Notes: generated by a model from the letters alone, not told the origin. DNA of 64,000 nucleotides from Mycobacteriales bacterium (GCA_035714365.1 DASTMB010000074.1:1-64000), one strand, 5' to 3'; shown: positions 50,266 to 60,392, numbered from the stretch's first letter. A program made the numbers and translations.

Positions 50266-51798
50266 GTGGCCGACGTGGTGGTGACCGGGGACCCGCTGAC
50301 CCCGGAGGACGTGCTCGCGGTGGCGCGCGGCGGGGCCGGCGTGCGGCTCGACCCGCGGGCGCTCGACGCGCTGGCGGCGGGGCGGGCGGTCGTGGAGCGG
50401 CTCGCGGCCGCCGACCGGCCGGCGTACGGCGTCTCCACCGGCTTCGGCGCGCTGGCGACGCGGCACATCCCGGTGGAGAGCCGGGCCCAGCTCCAACGCT
50501 CCCTCGTCCGGTCGCACGCGGCCGGGATGGGCGACCCGGTGGAGCCGGAGGTCGTGCGGGCGATGATGGCGCTGCGGCTGCGCACGCTCTGCACGGGGCG
50601 TACCGGCGTCCGTCCGGTCGTGGCGGAGACCCTCGCCGCGCTGCTGAACACCGGCGCCACCCCGGTCGTCCCGGAGCACGGCTCGCTGGGGTGCAGCGGC
50701 GACCTGGCGCCGCTCGCGGCGGTGGCGCTGGCGCTGATGGGCGAGGGGTCCTGCCATACAGACGGCGAGGTCGTGCCGGCGGCCGAGGTGCTGCGCGCGG
50801 CGGGCGCGGAGCCGGTGGTGCTGGCCGAGAAGGAGGGCCTCGCCCTCATCAACGGCACCGAGGGCATGCTCGGCATGCTCGTGCTGGCGCTGGACGACCT
50901 GGCGGCGTTGCTGACGGTCGCGGACGTCGGCGCGGCGATGAGCGTGGAGGCGCTGCTGGGCACCGACCGGGTGTTCGCGGCCGACCTCCAGGCGCTGCGG
51001 CCGCACCCGGGCCAGGCGGCGAGCGCCGCCAACCTGCGGGCGCTGCTCGCCGGCTCGCCGATCGTCGCCTCGCACCGGGAGGGCGACACGCGGGTGCAGG
51101 ACGCGTACTCGCTGCGCTGCTCCCCGCAGGTCCACGGCGCCGCCCGCGACACGCTGGCGCACGCCCGCGCGGTCGCCGAGCGGGAGCTGTCCGCCACGAT
51201 CGACAACCCGGTCGTGCTGCCCGACGGCCGGGTCGAGTCCAACGGCAACTTCCACGCCGCGCCCGTCGGCTACGCCTGCGACTTCCTCGCCATCGCGGTC
51301 GCCGACGTCGGGTCGATCGCCGAACGCCGCACCGACCGGATGCTGGACAAGGCGCGCTCGCACGGGCTGCCGCCGTTCCTCGCGGCGGACCCGGGCGTCG
51401 ACAGCGGGCTGATGATCGCGCAGTACACGCAGGCGGGCATGGTCGCGGAGAACCGCCGCCACGCCGTGCCGGCCAGCGCCGACAACGTCCCCACGTCGGG
51501 CATGCAGGAGGACCACAACTCGATGGGCTGGGGCGCCGCGCGCAAGCTGCGGCGCTCGGTCGCGAACCTCCGGCGCATCCTCGCCGTCGAGCTGGTCGTG
51601 GCGGCGCGGGCGCTGGACCTGCGGGCGCCGCTGGCGCCGGCCGCGGGGACGGGCGCGGCCCGCGACGCGCTGCGCGCGGTGGTCCCCGGCGTAGGGCCGG
51701 ACCGGTGGCTGGCGCCGGAGCTGGCCGCGGCGGAGGAGCTGCTGCGTTCGGGCGCGCTGCCGGCGGCGGTCCGCGCGGCGGGGGTGGAGCTCGCGTGA
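50266..51798 (+). CDS. hutH: Histidine ammonia-lyase
   Basis: A 510-residue member of the MIO-type ammonia-lyase family, the first step of histidine degradation (histidine to urocanate). Signatures: [21 protein letters not shown] (the MIO triad is Cys-Ser-Gly rather than Ala-Ser-Gly), [16 protein letters not shown] and [10 protein letters not shown]. The length is as usual. Its GTG start lies 8 nt after a -10 box, suggesting a leaderless mRNA. The gene has one ACA Thr codon (50758-50760, after CAT), both rare here. Confidence 0.95.
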   Translation: MADVVVTGDPLTPEDVLAVARGGAGVRLDPRALDALAAGRAVVERLAAADRPAYGVSTGFGALATRHIPVESRAQLQRSLVRSHAAGMGDPVEPEVVRAMMALRLRTLCTGRTGVRPVVAETLAALLNTGATPVVPEHGSLGCSGDLAPLAAVALALMGEGSCHTDGEVVPAAEVLRAAGAEPVVLAEKEGLALINGTEGMLGMLVLALDDLAALLTVADVGAAMSVEALLGTDRVFAADLQALRPHPGQAASAANLRALLAGSPIVASHREGDTRVQDAYSLRCSPQVHGAARDTLAHARAVAERELSATIDNPVVLPDGRVESNGNFHAAPVGYACDFLAIAVADVGSIAERRTDRMLDKARSHGLPPFLAADPGVDSGLMIAQYTQAGMVAENRRHAVPASADNVPTSGMQEDHNSMGWGAARKLRRSVANLRRILAVELVVAARALDLRAPLAPAAGTGAARDALRAVVPGVGPDRWLAPELAAAEELLRSGALPAAVRAAGVELA

Positions 51799-52421
51799 AG
51801 TTCGACCTGGAGCGGACGCACGAGCTGGCCGCGCTGTTCGAGGTGCCGCGGGCGGAACGCGGGGACGCGTGGGCCGACGCGTTCTTCGCGGCCGTGCCGG
51901 ACGCGTCGCTGGCGGCCGGCGACCCGCAGGTGATCGGCGGGCCGGACGGCTTCCCGTACTTCCGGCTGCGGTTGCCCGACGAGGGGCCGTTCGAGACGTT
52001 CTGCGTGACGCACGTCCTCGACGCCTGCCTGGAGAACGGCTTCGGCATCGTCGTGACGGCGGCGGGGCCGCAGCCGGAGTGGGTGTTCACGTACGGCGAC
52101 CTGTGGTCGTTCGCGTCGACGGGCAGGTTCGTCGTCTCGACGGGCGAGACGACGACGCTGGAGGCGCCGCGGCAGGTGCTGGTCGGCGCGCCGAGCGACA
52201 CGACGCTGCCGGCGTACGCGCGGGGGGCGTTGCGCCGCGCGCTGGCGGCGCAGGGCGTGACCGACCCGCTCGTGTTCCTGGTGCACGCGCCGGGCAACGA
52301 CCCGGAGCAGGCGTTCGCGTTCCGGCCGCTGCCCGACCCGCAGGCGCTGCTGTGGTACCTGCCGCGGCACTACGCGCTCATGTCCGCCCCGGACGACTGG
52401 GCCGAGGGCGAGCCGCTCTGA
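51795..52421 (+). CDS. Protein of unknown function coupled to hutH
   Basis: A 208-residue cytosolic protein that starts with GTG overlapping the hutH stop (GTGA). I do not recognise the family. Visible features: a mixed alpha/beta composition, [12 protein letters not shown] and [18 protein letters not shown] stretches, no signal or membrane segment. Tight coupling with hutH suggests a helper or regulator of histidine degradation, but nothing in the sequence shows a mechanism. Confidence 0.65.
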   Translation: MKFDLERTHELAALFEVPRAERGDAWADAFFAAVPDASLAAGDPQVIGGPDGFPYFRLRLPDEGPFETFCVTHVLDACLENGFGIVVTAAGPQPEWVFTYGDLWSFASTGRFVVSTGETTTLEAPRQVLVGAPSDTTLPAYARGALRRALAAQGVTDPLVFLVHAPGNDPEQAFAFRPLPDPQALLWYLPRHYALMSAPDDWAEGEPL

Positions 52422-52428
52422 GCGGCGC

Positions 52429-52434
52429 TAGCCT
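52429..52434 (+). promoter_or_regulatory. Leaderless-type -10 box of hutU
   Basis: TAGCCT ends 7 nt before the ATG at 52442, in the 20-nt gap behind the previous stop, so hutU can be transcribed on its own. Confidence 0.45.
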
Positions 52435-52441
52435 GTCGCGC

Positions 52442-54124
52442 ATGCACGGAGCGCGGGTGGTGAGGGCGCCGCGCGGCGCCGGGATGTCTTGCCGTTCGTG
52501 GGGTGCCGAGGCGGCCCTGCGGATGCTGCACAACAACCTCGACCCCGAGGTGGCCGAACGCCCCGACGACCTCGTCGTCTACGGCGGCAACGGCCGCGCC
52601 GCCCGCGACTGGCGGTCGTTCGACGCGATCGTCGAGACGCTGCGCACGATGGCGCCGGACGACACGCTGCTCGTCCAGTCCGGCAAGCCGGTGGGCGTGG
52701 TGCGGACGCACGAGTACGCGCCGCGCGTGCTCATCGCGAACTCCCTGCTCGTCCCGCGCTGGGCGACGCCCGAGCACTTCCGCGACCTCGAGGACCGCGG
52801 CCTGATCATGTACGGCCAGATGACGGCCGGGTCGTGGATCTACATCGGCACGCAGGGCATCCTCCAGGGCACGTACGAGACGTTCGCGGCGGTGGCGCGC
52901 CAGCACTTCGGCGGGTCGTTGCGCGGGCGGCTGGTGCTGACCGCGGGGCTCGGCGGGATGGGCGGCGCGCAGCCGCTCGCGGTCGCCGGCAACGGCGGCG
53001 TCGCGCTCGTCGTGGAGGTCGACCCGGCGCGCGCGGAACGCCGCCGCGACAACGGCTACCTCGACGTCGTCGCCTCGTCGCTGGACGAGGGGCTGCGGCT
53101 CTGCGCGGACGCCGTCGCCGAGGGGCGGGCGCTGTCCGTCGGGGTCATCGGCAACGCCGCCGAGGTGTTCCCCGAGCTGCTCCGGCGCGGAGCGCCCGTC
53201 GACGTCGTCACCGACCAGACGTCGGCGCACGACGCGCTCAACGGCTACGTCCCGGCCGGTCTCACCCTGGACGAGGCGGCGGAGCTGCGGCGGGAGAAGC
53301 CGTCGGAGTACGTCGACCGGTCGCGCGCGTCGATGGCCGACCACTGCCGGGCGATGCTCGGCTTCCAGGCCGCGGGCGCGGTCGTCTTCGACTACGGCAA
53401 CGGCCTGCGCGGCCAGGCGCTCGACGCGGGCGTGACCGAGGCGTTCGACTACCCGGGGTTCGTGGCGGCGTACGTGCGGCCGCTGTTCTGCACCGGGACG
53501 GGGCCGTTCCGCTGGGCCTGCCTCTCCGGCGACCCGGCCGACCTGGCGGCGACCGACGAGGCGGTGCTCAAGGCGTTCCCGGACAACGACCCGCTGCACC
53601 GGTGGATCGCGTTCGCGCGCGAGCGCGTCGTGGGCCAGGGGCTGCCGTCGCGGATCTGCTGGCTCGGCTACGGCGAGCGCCACGTCGCCGGGGAGGCGTT
53701 CAACGACCTGGTCGCCCGCGGCGTCGTGTCGGCGCCGGTCGTCATCGGCCGCGACCACCTCGACGCCGGCTCGGTCGCGTCGCCGGAGCGGGAGACCGAG
53801 GCGATGCTCGACGGCACCGACGCCGTCGCCGACTGGCCGGTCCTCAACGCCCTGCTGAACACCGCCTCCGGCGCCTCCTGGGTGTCGGTCCACCACGGCG
53901 GCGGCGTCGGCATCGGCAAGTCGATCCACGCCGGCGTCGTCGTCGTCGCCGACGGCACCGACACCGGCCGCGACCGGCTGGAACGCGTCCTCACCAACGA
54001 CCCCGGCACCGGCGTCCTGCGGCACGCGGACGCCGGCTACGACACCGCGCTGGACACCGCGCGCGACGTCGGCATCCGCATCCCGCTGGAGCCCGGGACG
54101 GGCGCGCCCGCCTGGCAGCGGTGA
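52442..54124 (+). CDS. hutU: Urocanate hydratase
   Basis: A 560-residue urocanase, the second step of histidine degradation (urocanate to imidazolonepropionate, with NAD as electrophile). It has family hallmarks [94 protein letters not shown] and [13 protein letters not shown], so it is complete. It ends with a 4-nt overlap into hutI. Confidence 0.97.
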   Translation: MHGARVVRAPRGAGMSCRSWGAEAALRMLHNNLDPEVAERPDDLVVYGGNGRAARDWRSFDAIVETLRTMAPDDTLLVQSGKPVGVVRTHEYAPRVLIANSLLVPRWATPEHFRDLEDRGLIMYGQMTAGSWIYIGTQGILQGTYETFAAVARQHFGGSLRGRLVLTAGLGGMGGAQPLAVAGNGGVALVVEVDPARAERRRDNGYLDVVASSLDEGLRLCADAVAEGRALSVGVIGNAAEVFPELLRRGAPVDVVTDQTSAHDALNGYVPAGLTLDEAAELRREKPSEYVDRSRASMADHCRAMLGFQAAGAVVFDYGNGLRGQALDAGVTEAFDYPGFVAAYVRPLFCTGTGPFRWACLSGDPADLAATDEAVLKAFPDNDPLHRWIAFARERVVGQGLPSRICWLGYGERHVAGEAFNDLVARGVVSAPVVIGRDHLDAGSVASPERETEAMLDGTDAVADWPVLNALLNTASGASWVSVHHGGGVGIGKSIHAGVVVVADGTDTGRDRLERVLTNDPGTGVLRHADAGYDTALDTARDVGIRIPLEPGTGAPAWQR

Positions 54125-55302
54125 CGTCGCTGCTCGTGCGCGGCATCGGCCGGCTGCTGCCGATGGCCGGGCCGTCCTGGGCGGTCGAGGACGCGGCGGT
54201 GCTGGTGCGTTCCGGGCTCGTGGCGTGGGCCGGCCCGGAGGCGGCGTTGCCGGCCGGGCTCGGCGACGTGCCGGAGCTGGACGCGGGCGGGGCCTGCGTC
54301 GTGCCGGGGTTCGTCGACGCGCACACGCACGCGGTGTGGGCGGGGTCGCGGCGGCGCGACTTCGCGGAGCGGCTGGCCGGCGTGCCGTACGGCGACATCC
54401 TCGCCCGCGGCGGCGGCATCCACTCCACGGTGCGGGCGACGCGTTCGGCATCGACGGAGGAGCTGGCCGCGCTGGCGGGGGAGCGGGTCGCCGCGATGCG
54501 CGCGACCGGCACCACCACCGTCGAGGTCAAGAGCGGCTACGGCCTCACCCGCGACGACGAGCTGCGGCTGCTCGCGGTCGCGCGCGGGCTGGACGGCGTG
54601 CGGGTCGAGGCGACGTACCTGGGCGCGCACGCGGTGCCGCCGGACCGTTCGCGCGAGGAGTACGTGGCCGAGGTGGTCGCGACGCTGCCGGACGCGGCGG
54701 CGGCGGGGGCGCGGTGGTGCGACGTGTTCTGCGACGAGGGGGCGTTCACGGTCGAGGAGGCGCGGCGGGTGCTCACCGCCGCGCGCGAGGCCGGGTTCGG
54801 GCTGCGGGTCCACGCCGACCAGCTCGCCGCGATCGGCGCGACCGAGCTCGCCGCCTCGTTGGGCGCGGCCAGCGCCGACCACCTGGACCACCTGACGCCC
54901 GCGGGCGCCGCCGCGCTCGCCGCTGCCGGCGTGGTCGGCGTGCTGCTGCCCGCCTGCGCGCTGACGATGCGGCACGGGCGCTGGGAGGCGGGGCGGCTGC
55001 TCCGCGACGCCGGCGCGACCATCGCGCTCGGCACCGACTGCAACCCCGGCACGTCGTGGTGCGAGTCGATGCCATACGCGGTCCAGCTCGCCTGCCTGGC
55101 GTACGGGCTCTCGGTGGAGGCGGCGTTCCGCGCGGCGACGCTGGGGTCCGCGCGGTCGCTGCGGCGGCCGGACGTCGGGCACCTCGCGGTCGGCGCGCGC
55201 GGGGACCTGGCGGTGCTGGCGGCGGAGCACGAGGCCGACCTGGTCGCCCACCTCGGCGCCCGGCCGGTCAATACCACCGTCGTGGGCGGGGTCGTGTGCT
55301 AA
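54121..55302 (+). CDS. hutI: Imidazolonepropionase
   Basis: A 393-residue amidohydrolase that opens the imidazolone ring to N-formimidoylglutamate, step three of histidine degradation. Metal site and substrate motifs: [46 protein letters not shown] and [11 protein letters not shown]. It starts with a GTG overlapping the hutU stop (GTGA). Its stop codon TAA forms part of the -10 box of the next gene. Confidence 0.96.
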   Translation: MTSLLVRGIGRLLPMAGPSWAVEDAAVLVRSGLVAWAGPEAALPAGLGDVPELDAGGACVVPGFVDAHTHAVWAGSRRRDFAERLAGVPYGDILARGGGIHSTVRATRSASTEELAALAGERVAAMRATGTTTVEVKSGYGLTRDDELRLLAVARGLDGVRVEATYLGAHAVPPDRSREEYVAEVVATLPDAAAAGARWCDVFCDEGAFTVEEARRVLTAAREAGFGLRVHADQLAAIGATELAASLGAASADHLDHLTPAGAAALAAAGVVGVLLPACALTMRHGRWEAGRLLRDAGATIALGTDCNPGTSWCESMPYAVQLACLAYGLSVEAAFRAATLGSARSLRRPDVGHLAVGARGDLAVLAAEHEADLVAHLGARPVNTTVVGGVVC

Positions 55303-55305
55303 CGT
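55300..55305 (+). promoter_or_regulatory. Leaderless-type -10 box of the antitoxin gene
   Basis: TAACGT, overlapping the hutI stop codon, ends 6 nt before the ATG at 55312. Confidence 0.45.
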
Positions 55306-55311
55306 CGGCAC

Positions 55312-55551
55312 ATGCGAGTGCACATGATGCTGGACGACGCGCTGGTCGCGGAGATCGACCGCGTCGCGGGGGCCAGGGGCCGGAGCGCCTTCATCGCGAA
55401 GGCGATCGACAAGGCCCTCGAGGAGGAACGGCGCTGGACCGGCATCCTCGACAGCCTCGGCTCCATCGCCGACACCGGCCACGAGTGGGACGAGGACCCG
55501 GCGGCGTGGGTCCGGGCGCAGCGCCGGGCCGACCCGCGCGCGGTCGGGTGA
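55312..55551 (+). CDS. Ribbon-helix-helix antitoxin (VapB-like)
   Basis: A 79-residue protein with an N-terminal ribbon-helix-helix (MRVHMMLDDALVAEIDRVAGARGRSAFIAKAI) and an acidic/aromatic C-terminus (WDEDPAAW) that would bind the toxin. It is 4 nt upstream of a PIN-domain toxin gene. Such antitoxins neutralise the toxin and repress their own promoter, here likely the -10 box at 55300. Confidence 0.82.
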   Translation: MRVHMMLDDALVAEIDRVAGARGRSAFIAKAIDKALEEERRWTGILDSLGSIADTGHEWDEDPAAWVRAQRRADPRAVG

Positions 55552-55555
55552 GCGC

Positions 55556-55945
55556 GTGGCGTTGCTGCTCGACACCACCGTCCTGATCGACGCCCTCCGC
55601 GGGCGGCCCGCCGCGCAGCGGCTCGCGGCACTGCGGGAGCACGGCGAGGTGCCGTACTTCTGCGCGGTCAACGCCGACGAGCTGATGCGCGGCGTGCGGG
55701 TGGAGGAGATCGGGCGCGCGGCCGTGCTGATGGCGTCGTTGCGGACGGCGCCGATGAACTACCTCGCCGGCGCCCTGGCCGGGACGTGGCGCCGGGAGTT
55801 CGCGAAGCAGGGCATCACGCTCCACCAGAGCGACTGCCTCGTCGCCGCCGCCGCGGTCGGGGTGCACGCGACGATCGCGACCGGCAACCCGGAGCACTTC
55901 CCCATGGACGGCGTCACCGTGGAGCACTGGCCCGTCGGGGAATGA
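55556..55945 (+). CDS. PIN-domain toxin (VapC-like)
   Basis: A 129-residue PIN-domain RNase. Acidic residues of the site: Asp in LLDTTVLIDAL, Glu in VNADELMRG, Asp in HQSDCLVAAAA, with TGNPEHF near the end. VapC-type toxins cut tRNA or rRNA when the antitoxin is lost. It directly follows its antitoxin gene and starts with GTG. Confidence 0.85.
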   Translation: MALLLDTTVLIDALRGRPAAQRLAALREHGEVPYFCAVNADELMRGVRVEEIGRAAVLMASLRTAPMNYLAGALAGTWRREFAKQGITLHQSDCLVAAAAVGVHATIATGNPEHFPMDGVTVEHWPVGE

Positions 55946-56065
55946 CCGAACTCCCGACATCCGGGCGTGACGCAGCGTGTCCATTCCGGTACGGTTCGCC
56001 GCGCGTTACGCGGGACCGGGGGCAACGGGCGTCCGGCCCGCGCCCCTACCGCAGGAGTTCTCACC

Positions 56066-57325
56066 ATGACGCGACCAGCCCAGCGGCTCGCGTTCGTGCT
56101 CGCCACGGCAGTCGTGGCCGGCACGACCACCCTCACCGGAACGGCCCTCGCCGACCACGACAGCTGCAACAGCGGCCACGACATGGGTGCCGCCACCTCC
56201 GGCACCGTCACGTCCGCCGCGCGCGACGACTGGTGGCAGTCCACCAGCCTCGCGTCGCGCACGATCACGCTCCAGCCCGCTGGCGGGGACGCCGACCTCT
56301 ACGTCACCGACGCGAGCTGCGGCACCGTCCTCTGCTCCAGCACGCAGGGCGGCGACGCGACGGACAGCTGCACGGTCGCCGTGCCCGGGACCGTCAACGT
56401 CCGCGTCTCCTACTACTACTCCGTGTCCGGCTCGGTGCCGTACACGCTGACGGCCACCCCGCCGCCGGTGAACCCGGTCGCCACGACCGGCTACCCCTCC
56501 GACGACTGCGCCCGCGGCGTGGCGGGCGCGCACGACGTGGTCTCCGGCTTCGCCGGCAACACCTACGTCACGCTGCGCACGGAGCAGCGGGCGGACGGGC
56601 AGACGTGGGTGTGCGCCCGCGCCGACGCCGGCGCCACCTCGTTCGGCGGCAAGATCGTCGTCGGCGGCGTGGTCCCGCCGCGGCTCGTGGACGTCGACGC
56701 GCAGGCCGGCGCCTGCGCGACCGGCGCCAACTACACCAAGGTTGCCGACCTGCCGGGGGTCGCCACCCTGGAGACCGCGAACGGCCCCACGGGCGACACC
56801 TGGGTCTGCCTGCGCGCGCCGCTGGTGTCCCAGCGGGTGATCGTCTACTCCGCCCAGAGCAGCGGCCAGCTCCCCGTGAAGCTTTACCTCGACGCCCCTG
56901 GCCGGCACGCCCCCGAGCAGCCGGCGTCGGACCTGCCGTCCGGTGACTGCCAGCGCGCCGCGTCCGGCACCACCACGCGCGTCGTGGACCTCCTCAGCGA
57001 GGGCTCGCGGGCGTACGCCTACACCAACGTCGACGGCCTCACGGCGCGCGTCTGCGTCGGTGCGCCGGGCGGCGGCCTGCTCACGGTCACCGGAGCGACC
57101 GTGCCGAGCGTGACGCCGGTGTACTCCTGGGAGGACTGGGCGGCGGAGTGCCCACAGTACGTCGGCGCCGTCGCCGGTACCGAGCTGTGGACGGGCCGGA
57201 GCGGCGACTCCACCGCGGTCTGCGCCGTGCGCAACGGCTCGCTGCTGCTGGGCGAGCGCGTCACCACGGGCGGCCTGCCGGCCGTGTCGTGGCAGCCGGA
57301 CCACCCGGGGCCGGTCGTCGTCTGA
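56066..57325 (+). CDS. Secreted protein with a pre-peptidase-C-like domain
   Basis: A 419-residue exported protein: signal peptide (about 1-30), then a PPC-like beta domain (about 40-130: ARDDWWQSTSLASRTITL, GGDADLYVTDASC, VRVSYYYSVSGSVPYTLTATP), followed by two or three Cys-containing beta repeats without a known family. Ribosome-binding site GGAG precedes the ATG at 56066. No anchor or enzyme motif. It ends at a clear terminator. Confidence 0.75.
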   Translation: MTRPAQRLAFVLATAVVAGTTTLTGTALADHDSCNSGHDMGAATSGTVTSAARDDWWQSTSLASRTITLQPAGGDADLYVTDASCGTVLCSSTQGGDATDSCTVAVPGTVNVRVSYYYSVSGSVPYTLTATPPPVNPVATTGYPSDDCARGVAGAHDVVSGFAGNTYVTLRTEQRADGQTWVCARADAGATSFGGKIVVGGVVPPRLVDVDAQAGACATGANYTKVADLPGVATLETANGPTGDTWVCLRAPLVSQRVIVYSAQSSGQLPVKLYLDAPGRHAPEQPASDLPSGDCQRAASGTTTRVVDLLSEGSRAYAYTNVDGLTARVCVGAPGGGLLTVTGATVPSVTPVYSWEDWAAECPQYVGAVAGTELWTGRSGDSTAVCAVRNGSLLLGERVTTGGLPAVSWQPDHPGPVVV

Positions 57326-57344
57326 CCCACCCGTAGCAACGTCG

Positions 57345-57375
57345 AACGCCCCCGGGCGGGAGGTCCGGGGGCGTT
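57345..57375. terminator. Bidirectional hairpin terminator
   Basis: An 11-bp perfect inverted repeat (AACGCCCCCGG / CCGGGGGCGTT) between the convergent secreted-protein and SsgA-like genes. Confidence 0.8.
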
Positions 57376-57394
57376 CGGCGTGCGTGGGGGAGCG

Positions 57395-57829
57395 TTACGC
57401 GTCCGGCTCGGTCCACAGCAGCAGCGCGAGCTCGGCGTCGACGTCGAGGTACTGGCTCTCCGAGCCGGTGGGGACGGCGGCGTAGGAGCGGGTGAGGAAC
57501 TCCACCAGCTCGGTCAGCGACGCCTCGAACAGCGCCTCGCCGGACGGGCTGCACAGCGAGAGGCAGACGGCGGCGGCGCCCTGCGAACGGGTCGGCCAGA
57601 CCTTGACGTCGCCCTCGCCGACGAGGCGAGTGACGCCGTCGGTGAGGAGCTGGCGGGCGAAGCGCCACTCGACGGTGCCGCGCTCGCCACCGGTGTGGAA
57701 CGTCACCTGCACCGCGAACGGGTCGGCGGCGTCGTAGGTGATGGAGGCCAGGACCGGCAGGGCGGGGCTGCCCGGGACCACGAGGCGCAGGTCGAGGTCG
57801 GCGGTGACGGCGGCGGGACGGGTGCTCAT
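57395..57829 (-). CDS. SsgA-like cell division/sporulation regulator
   Basis: A 144-residue SsgA-like protein. Family traits are the central W-x-F-x-R-x-L-L (WRFARQLLTDGV), a preceding F-x-x-G-x-x-x-T/V stretch (FHTGGERGTVEW), GDVKVWP and the acidic C-terminal region (ESQYLDVDAELALLL). Such proteins position septa or modify wall growth in morphologically complex actinobacteria. ATG at 57829 with GGGCTGACCCCACCG upstream lacking a strong ribosome-binding site. Confidence 0.85.
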   Translation of the reverse strand: MSTRPAAVTADLDLRLVVPGSPALPVLASITYDAADPFAVQVTFHTGGERGTVEWRFARQLLTDGVTRLVGEGDVKVWPTRSQGAAAVCLSLCSPSGEALFEASLTELVEFLTRSYAAVPTGSESQYLDVDAELALLLWTEPDA

Positions 57830-58041
57830 CGGTGGGGTCAGCCCTTTCGCTGGCCGGGTCTGGGTACGCCAGGAGAACGACGCGCCGCCCCGGTGGTGAC
57901 GCGTCCGGTCCAGCACGACCCCCATACCCGGACAAGCCGGGAACGACGCACCCCGAGGTGCGCGTCCCCGGGGCAGGTCGTAGGGTCGCGCCCATCCGTT
58001 CGGCGCCCTGCGGCGAACGTTCTAGCGTGAGGACGGCGGTC

Positions 58042-58632
58042 ATGGCCACGGCACGGGGGTACGACGCGCTCGAGGACGCGGCCCTCGTGGCACTCGTCGC
58101 CGACGGCGACGGCTCCGCGCTGGAGTCGCTGTACGCCCGGTACGGCCGCCCCGCCTACGCCCTGGCCCGCCGCATCCTCGCCGACGAGCAGCTCGCCCAG
58201 GACGTGGTGCAGGAGGTGTTCCTCACGGTCTGGCGCGACCCGCGGCGGTTCGACGCGACGCGGGGCGGGTTCTCGTCGTGGCTGCTGACGATGACCCACC
58301 ACAAGGCGGTCGACGCGGTCCGCCGCGAGGAGAACCTCCGCAAGCGCCGCGCGTCCGCCGACGCGCTGGACCTCGCCGAGTCGCGCGAGCCGCAGGTGGA
58401 CGACGAGGTGTGGGGGATGATCCGCCGCGACCGGGTGCGCGGGGCGCTGGCCGAGCTGCCGGACCCGCAGCGCGAGGCGCTGGCGCTGGCGTACTTCGGC
58501 GGCTACACCCAGCGCGAGATCGCGAAGCTGACGGACACGCCGCTCGGCACCGTGAAGACGCGGATGCTGGCCGGGATGAAGCGGATGCGCGGCGCCCTCC
58601 AGGTGCCGCTGGACGAAGGGAGGGGGGTGTGA
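58042..58632 (+). CDS. ECF sigma factor (SigK-like)
   Basis: A 196-residue ECF sigma factor: region 2 (LESLYARYGRPAYALARRIL...AQDVVQEVFLTVWRDP) and region 4 (LPDPQREALALAYFGGYTQREIAKLTDTPLGTVKTR). It overlaps by 4 nt a zinc-binding anti-sigma factor gene of the RskA type, so the two form a stress-responsive pair. The upstream GGCGAACGTTCTAGCGT could be its own promoter. Confidence 0.92.
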   Translation: MATARGYDALEDAALVALVADGDGSALESLYARYGRPAYALARRILADEQLAQDVVQEVFLTVWRDPRRFDATRGGFSSWLLTMTHHKAVDAVRREENLRKRRASADALDLAESREPQVDDEVWGMIRRDRVRGALAELPDPQREALALAYFGGYTQREIAKLTDTPLGTVKTRMLAGMKRMRGALQVPLDEGRGV

Positions 58633-59393
58633 CGACCGGACACGGGCAGTGGGAGGAGCTGGCGGCCGGCCACGCCCTCAACGCCCTGGAGCCCGAGGAG
58701 GAGCACGCGTTCCTCGACCACCTGCGCGGCTGCGACCGCTGCCGCCGCGACCTGGCGGCGTTGCGGGAGGTCGCCGGGGAGATGGCGTGGGCGGCGGAGC
58801 CGGCCGAGCCGCCGGCGGCGCTGGGGCGCCGGATCATGGAGGCGGCCGCGGCGGAGCGCCCGGCGCCGTTCGCGCCCGCGGCGCCGCGCGCGCTGCGGCA
58901 GCGCCGGGTCTGGCAGCCGACGGTCCGGCCCGCGATGCTCGCGACCGCCGCCGCGGTGGTCGCCGCGCTCGGCCTCGCGACGTGGAACCTCGCCCTGCGC
59001 GCCGACAACGCCGCGAAGCGCGACGCGCTGGGCCGCCGCACCGCCGCGCTGTCCTGCCTCGCCGCGCCGGAGACGCGGAAGTTCGAGCTGCGCTCCCCGA
59101 ACGAGCCGCGCGGCGCCGCCTGCCTCGCCGGGGACCGGGCGTACCTCGTCGTGGACCGGATGGAGCCGAACGACGCGGCCCGGTCGGTCTACGTGCTCTG
59201 GTGGCAGGACGCGAAGGCGGCGATGCACCCGGTGGAACGGTTCGACGTGACGGGGACGCGGGCGGCGGTGTTCGAGCTGCCGCTGACGGTCGCGCCGGCG
59301 GACGTGCGCGCGGTGGCCGTGTCGCTGGAGCCGGGCCGCGGGCTGCCGTCGGTGCCGACCCGCCAGATCGCGTCGGGGGCGGCCGTCGGCTGA
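58629..59393 (+). CDS. Membrane anti-sigma factor (RskA-like, zinc-binding)
   Basis: A 254-residue anti-sigma factor: N-terminal zinc-binding anti-sigma domain with HxxxCxxC (DHLRGCDRC), a helix pair, one membrane segment near residues 100-120 (MLATAAAVVAALGLATWNLAL) and an extracytosolic RskA domain (about 130-250) with VLWWQDAK-type conserved Trp. It starts with GTG overlapping the sigma gene. Release of the sigma factor may be by oxidation or proteolysis. Confidence 0.9.
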   Translation: MTTGHGQWEELAAGHALNALEPEEEHAFLDHLRGCDRCRRDLAALREVAGEMAWAAEPAEPPAALGRRIMEAAAAERPAPFAPAAPRALRQRRVWQPTVRPAMLATAAAVVAALGLATWNLALRADNAAKRDALGRRTAALSCLAAPETRKFELRSPNEPRGAACLAGDRAYLVVDRMEPNDAARSVYVLWWQDAKAAMHPVERFDVTGTRAAVFELPLTVAPADVRAVAVSLEPGRGLPSVPTRQIASGAAVG

Positions 59394-59407
59394 CCGCGCG
59401 TGGGAGC

Positions 59408-60103
59408 ATGCGCGGCATGGCCGACGCCGCGACCGACGCTGACCCGACGCCGCCGACCGACCCGTACGCGGGGCTCCTCAAGGAGCTGCGCGGCCCCGTC
59501 GCGTCGATCCAGAGCTACGTCCGCACCCTCATCGCGCGGGACGAGGAGCTCGCCCCGGCGGCGCGCGCCACGATCCACCAGGTGATCCTCCAGCAGGCGC
59601 AGCGGCTGGACGGGTTCGTCGACGACGTCGTGCTCTACGTGCGGCTGCTCTCCGGCGGCGTCGCCACCGAGACGGAGCCGCTGATGGTCGCGGCGGTGGT
59701 CGAGGAGGTGCGCCACCAGCTCGGCGAGCCGGACCGCGTCGAGGTCACCGGCGACGTCGTGCTGCACACCGACCGCGCCGCCCTCGCCGCGGCGTTGCGC
59801 CGCCTGGTCCGCAACGCCCTCGTCTACGGCCCGCGCAACGGCACCGTCGCCGTCGACGTGCGCGCCCGCGGCGACGCGGTCGAGGTCACCGTCGGCGACA
59901 GCGGCTTCGGCATCCCGGACGAACGCCGCGACGAGGCGCTGCGGCCGTTCGCCCGCGCGCTGCACCCGGACGAGCGCCGCAAGGACGGCGTCGGCCTCGG
60001 CCTCGCCGTCGCCCGGGAGCTGGTGGCGCTGCTCGGCGGCGAGGTGCTGCTGCGCGACAACGACCCGGGGCTGCTCGCGGTGGTGCGGCTGCGCGCCGTG
60101 TAG
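59408..60103 (+). CDS. Histidine kinase-like ATPase lacking the phospho-acceptor His
   Basis: A 231-residue soluble protein with a dimerisation helix pair and a HATPase domain. The H box reads KELRGPVASIQSY where kinases have SHELRTP, so the phosphorylated His is replaced by Lys. The ATPase boxes are present: N box LVRNALVYGP, G1 GDSGFGIP and G2 GVGLGLAVARELV. It may be an ATP-binding regulator rather than a phospho-donor. It starts 14 nt after the anti-sigma gene and probably belongs to the same operon. ATG at 59408 or 59417. Confidence 0.8.
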   Translation: MRGMADAATDADPTPPTDPYAGLLKELRGPVASIQSYVRTLIARDEELAPAARATIHQVILQQAQRLDGFVDDVVLYVRLLSGGVATETEPLMVAAVVEEVRHQLGEPDRVEVTGDVVLHTDRAALAAALRRLVRNALVYGPRNGTVAVDVRARGDAVEVTVGDSGFGIPDERRDEALRPFARALHPDERRKDGVGLGLAVARELVALLGGEVLLRDNDPGLLAVVRLRAV

Positions 60104-60119
60104 CATCGTCGCGGTTCGC

Positions 60120-60191
60120 GGGCGTATAGCTCAGTGGGAGAGCGCTTCGTTCACACCGAAGAGGTCCCTGGTTCGAAACCAGGTACGCCCA
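60120..60191 (+). tRNA. tRNA-Val (anticodon CAC)
   Basis: A 72-nt cloverleaf: acceptor GGGCGTA paired with TACGCCC, anticodon stem CTTCG/CGAAG with loop TTCACAC (anticodon CAC), T loop TTCGAAA, discriminator A. CCA is not encoded. It lies 16 nt after the kinase-like gene. Confidence 0.95.
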
Positions 60192-60392
60192 CCGCGTTCG
60201 AGAGAGTCCCCCGGAAATGTCGAAGGCGCGCCCCCCGCGGACGCGCCCCCGACCACACCCGCGTGACGCGGGCTTGCCTGTCCGTGCGCACCCCGATCCA
60301 GCGGTAGGGACGCCAGCAGGCGGCGGTCGGAGCGCGTTTCCCCGCGAAACGCGCCCGGCCGACACCCTCTACACGGTGGAGGGCGGGAATGA

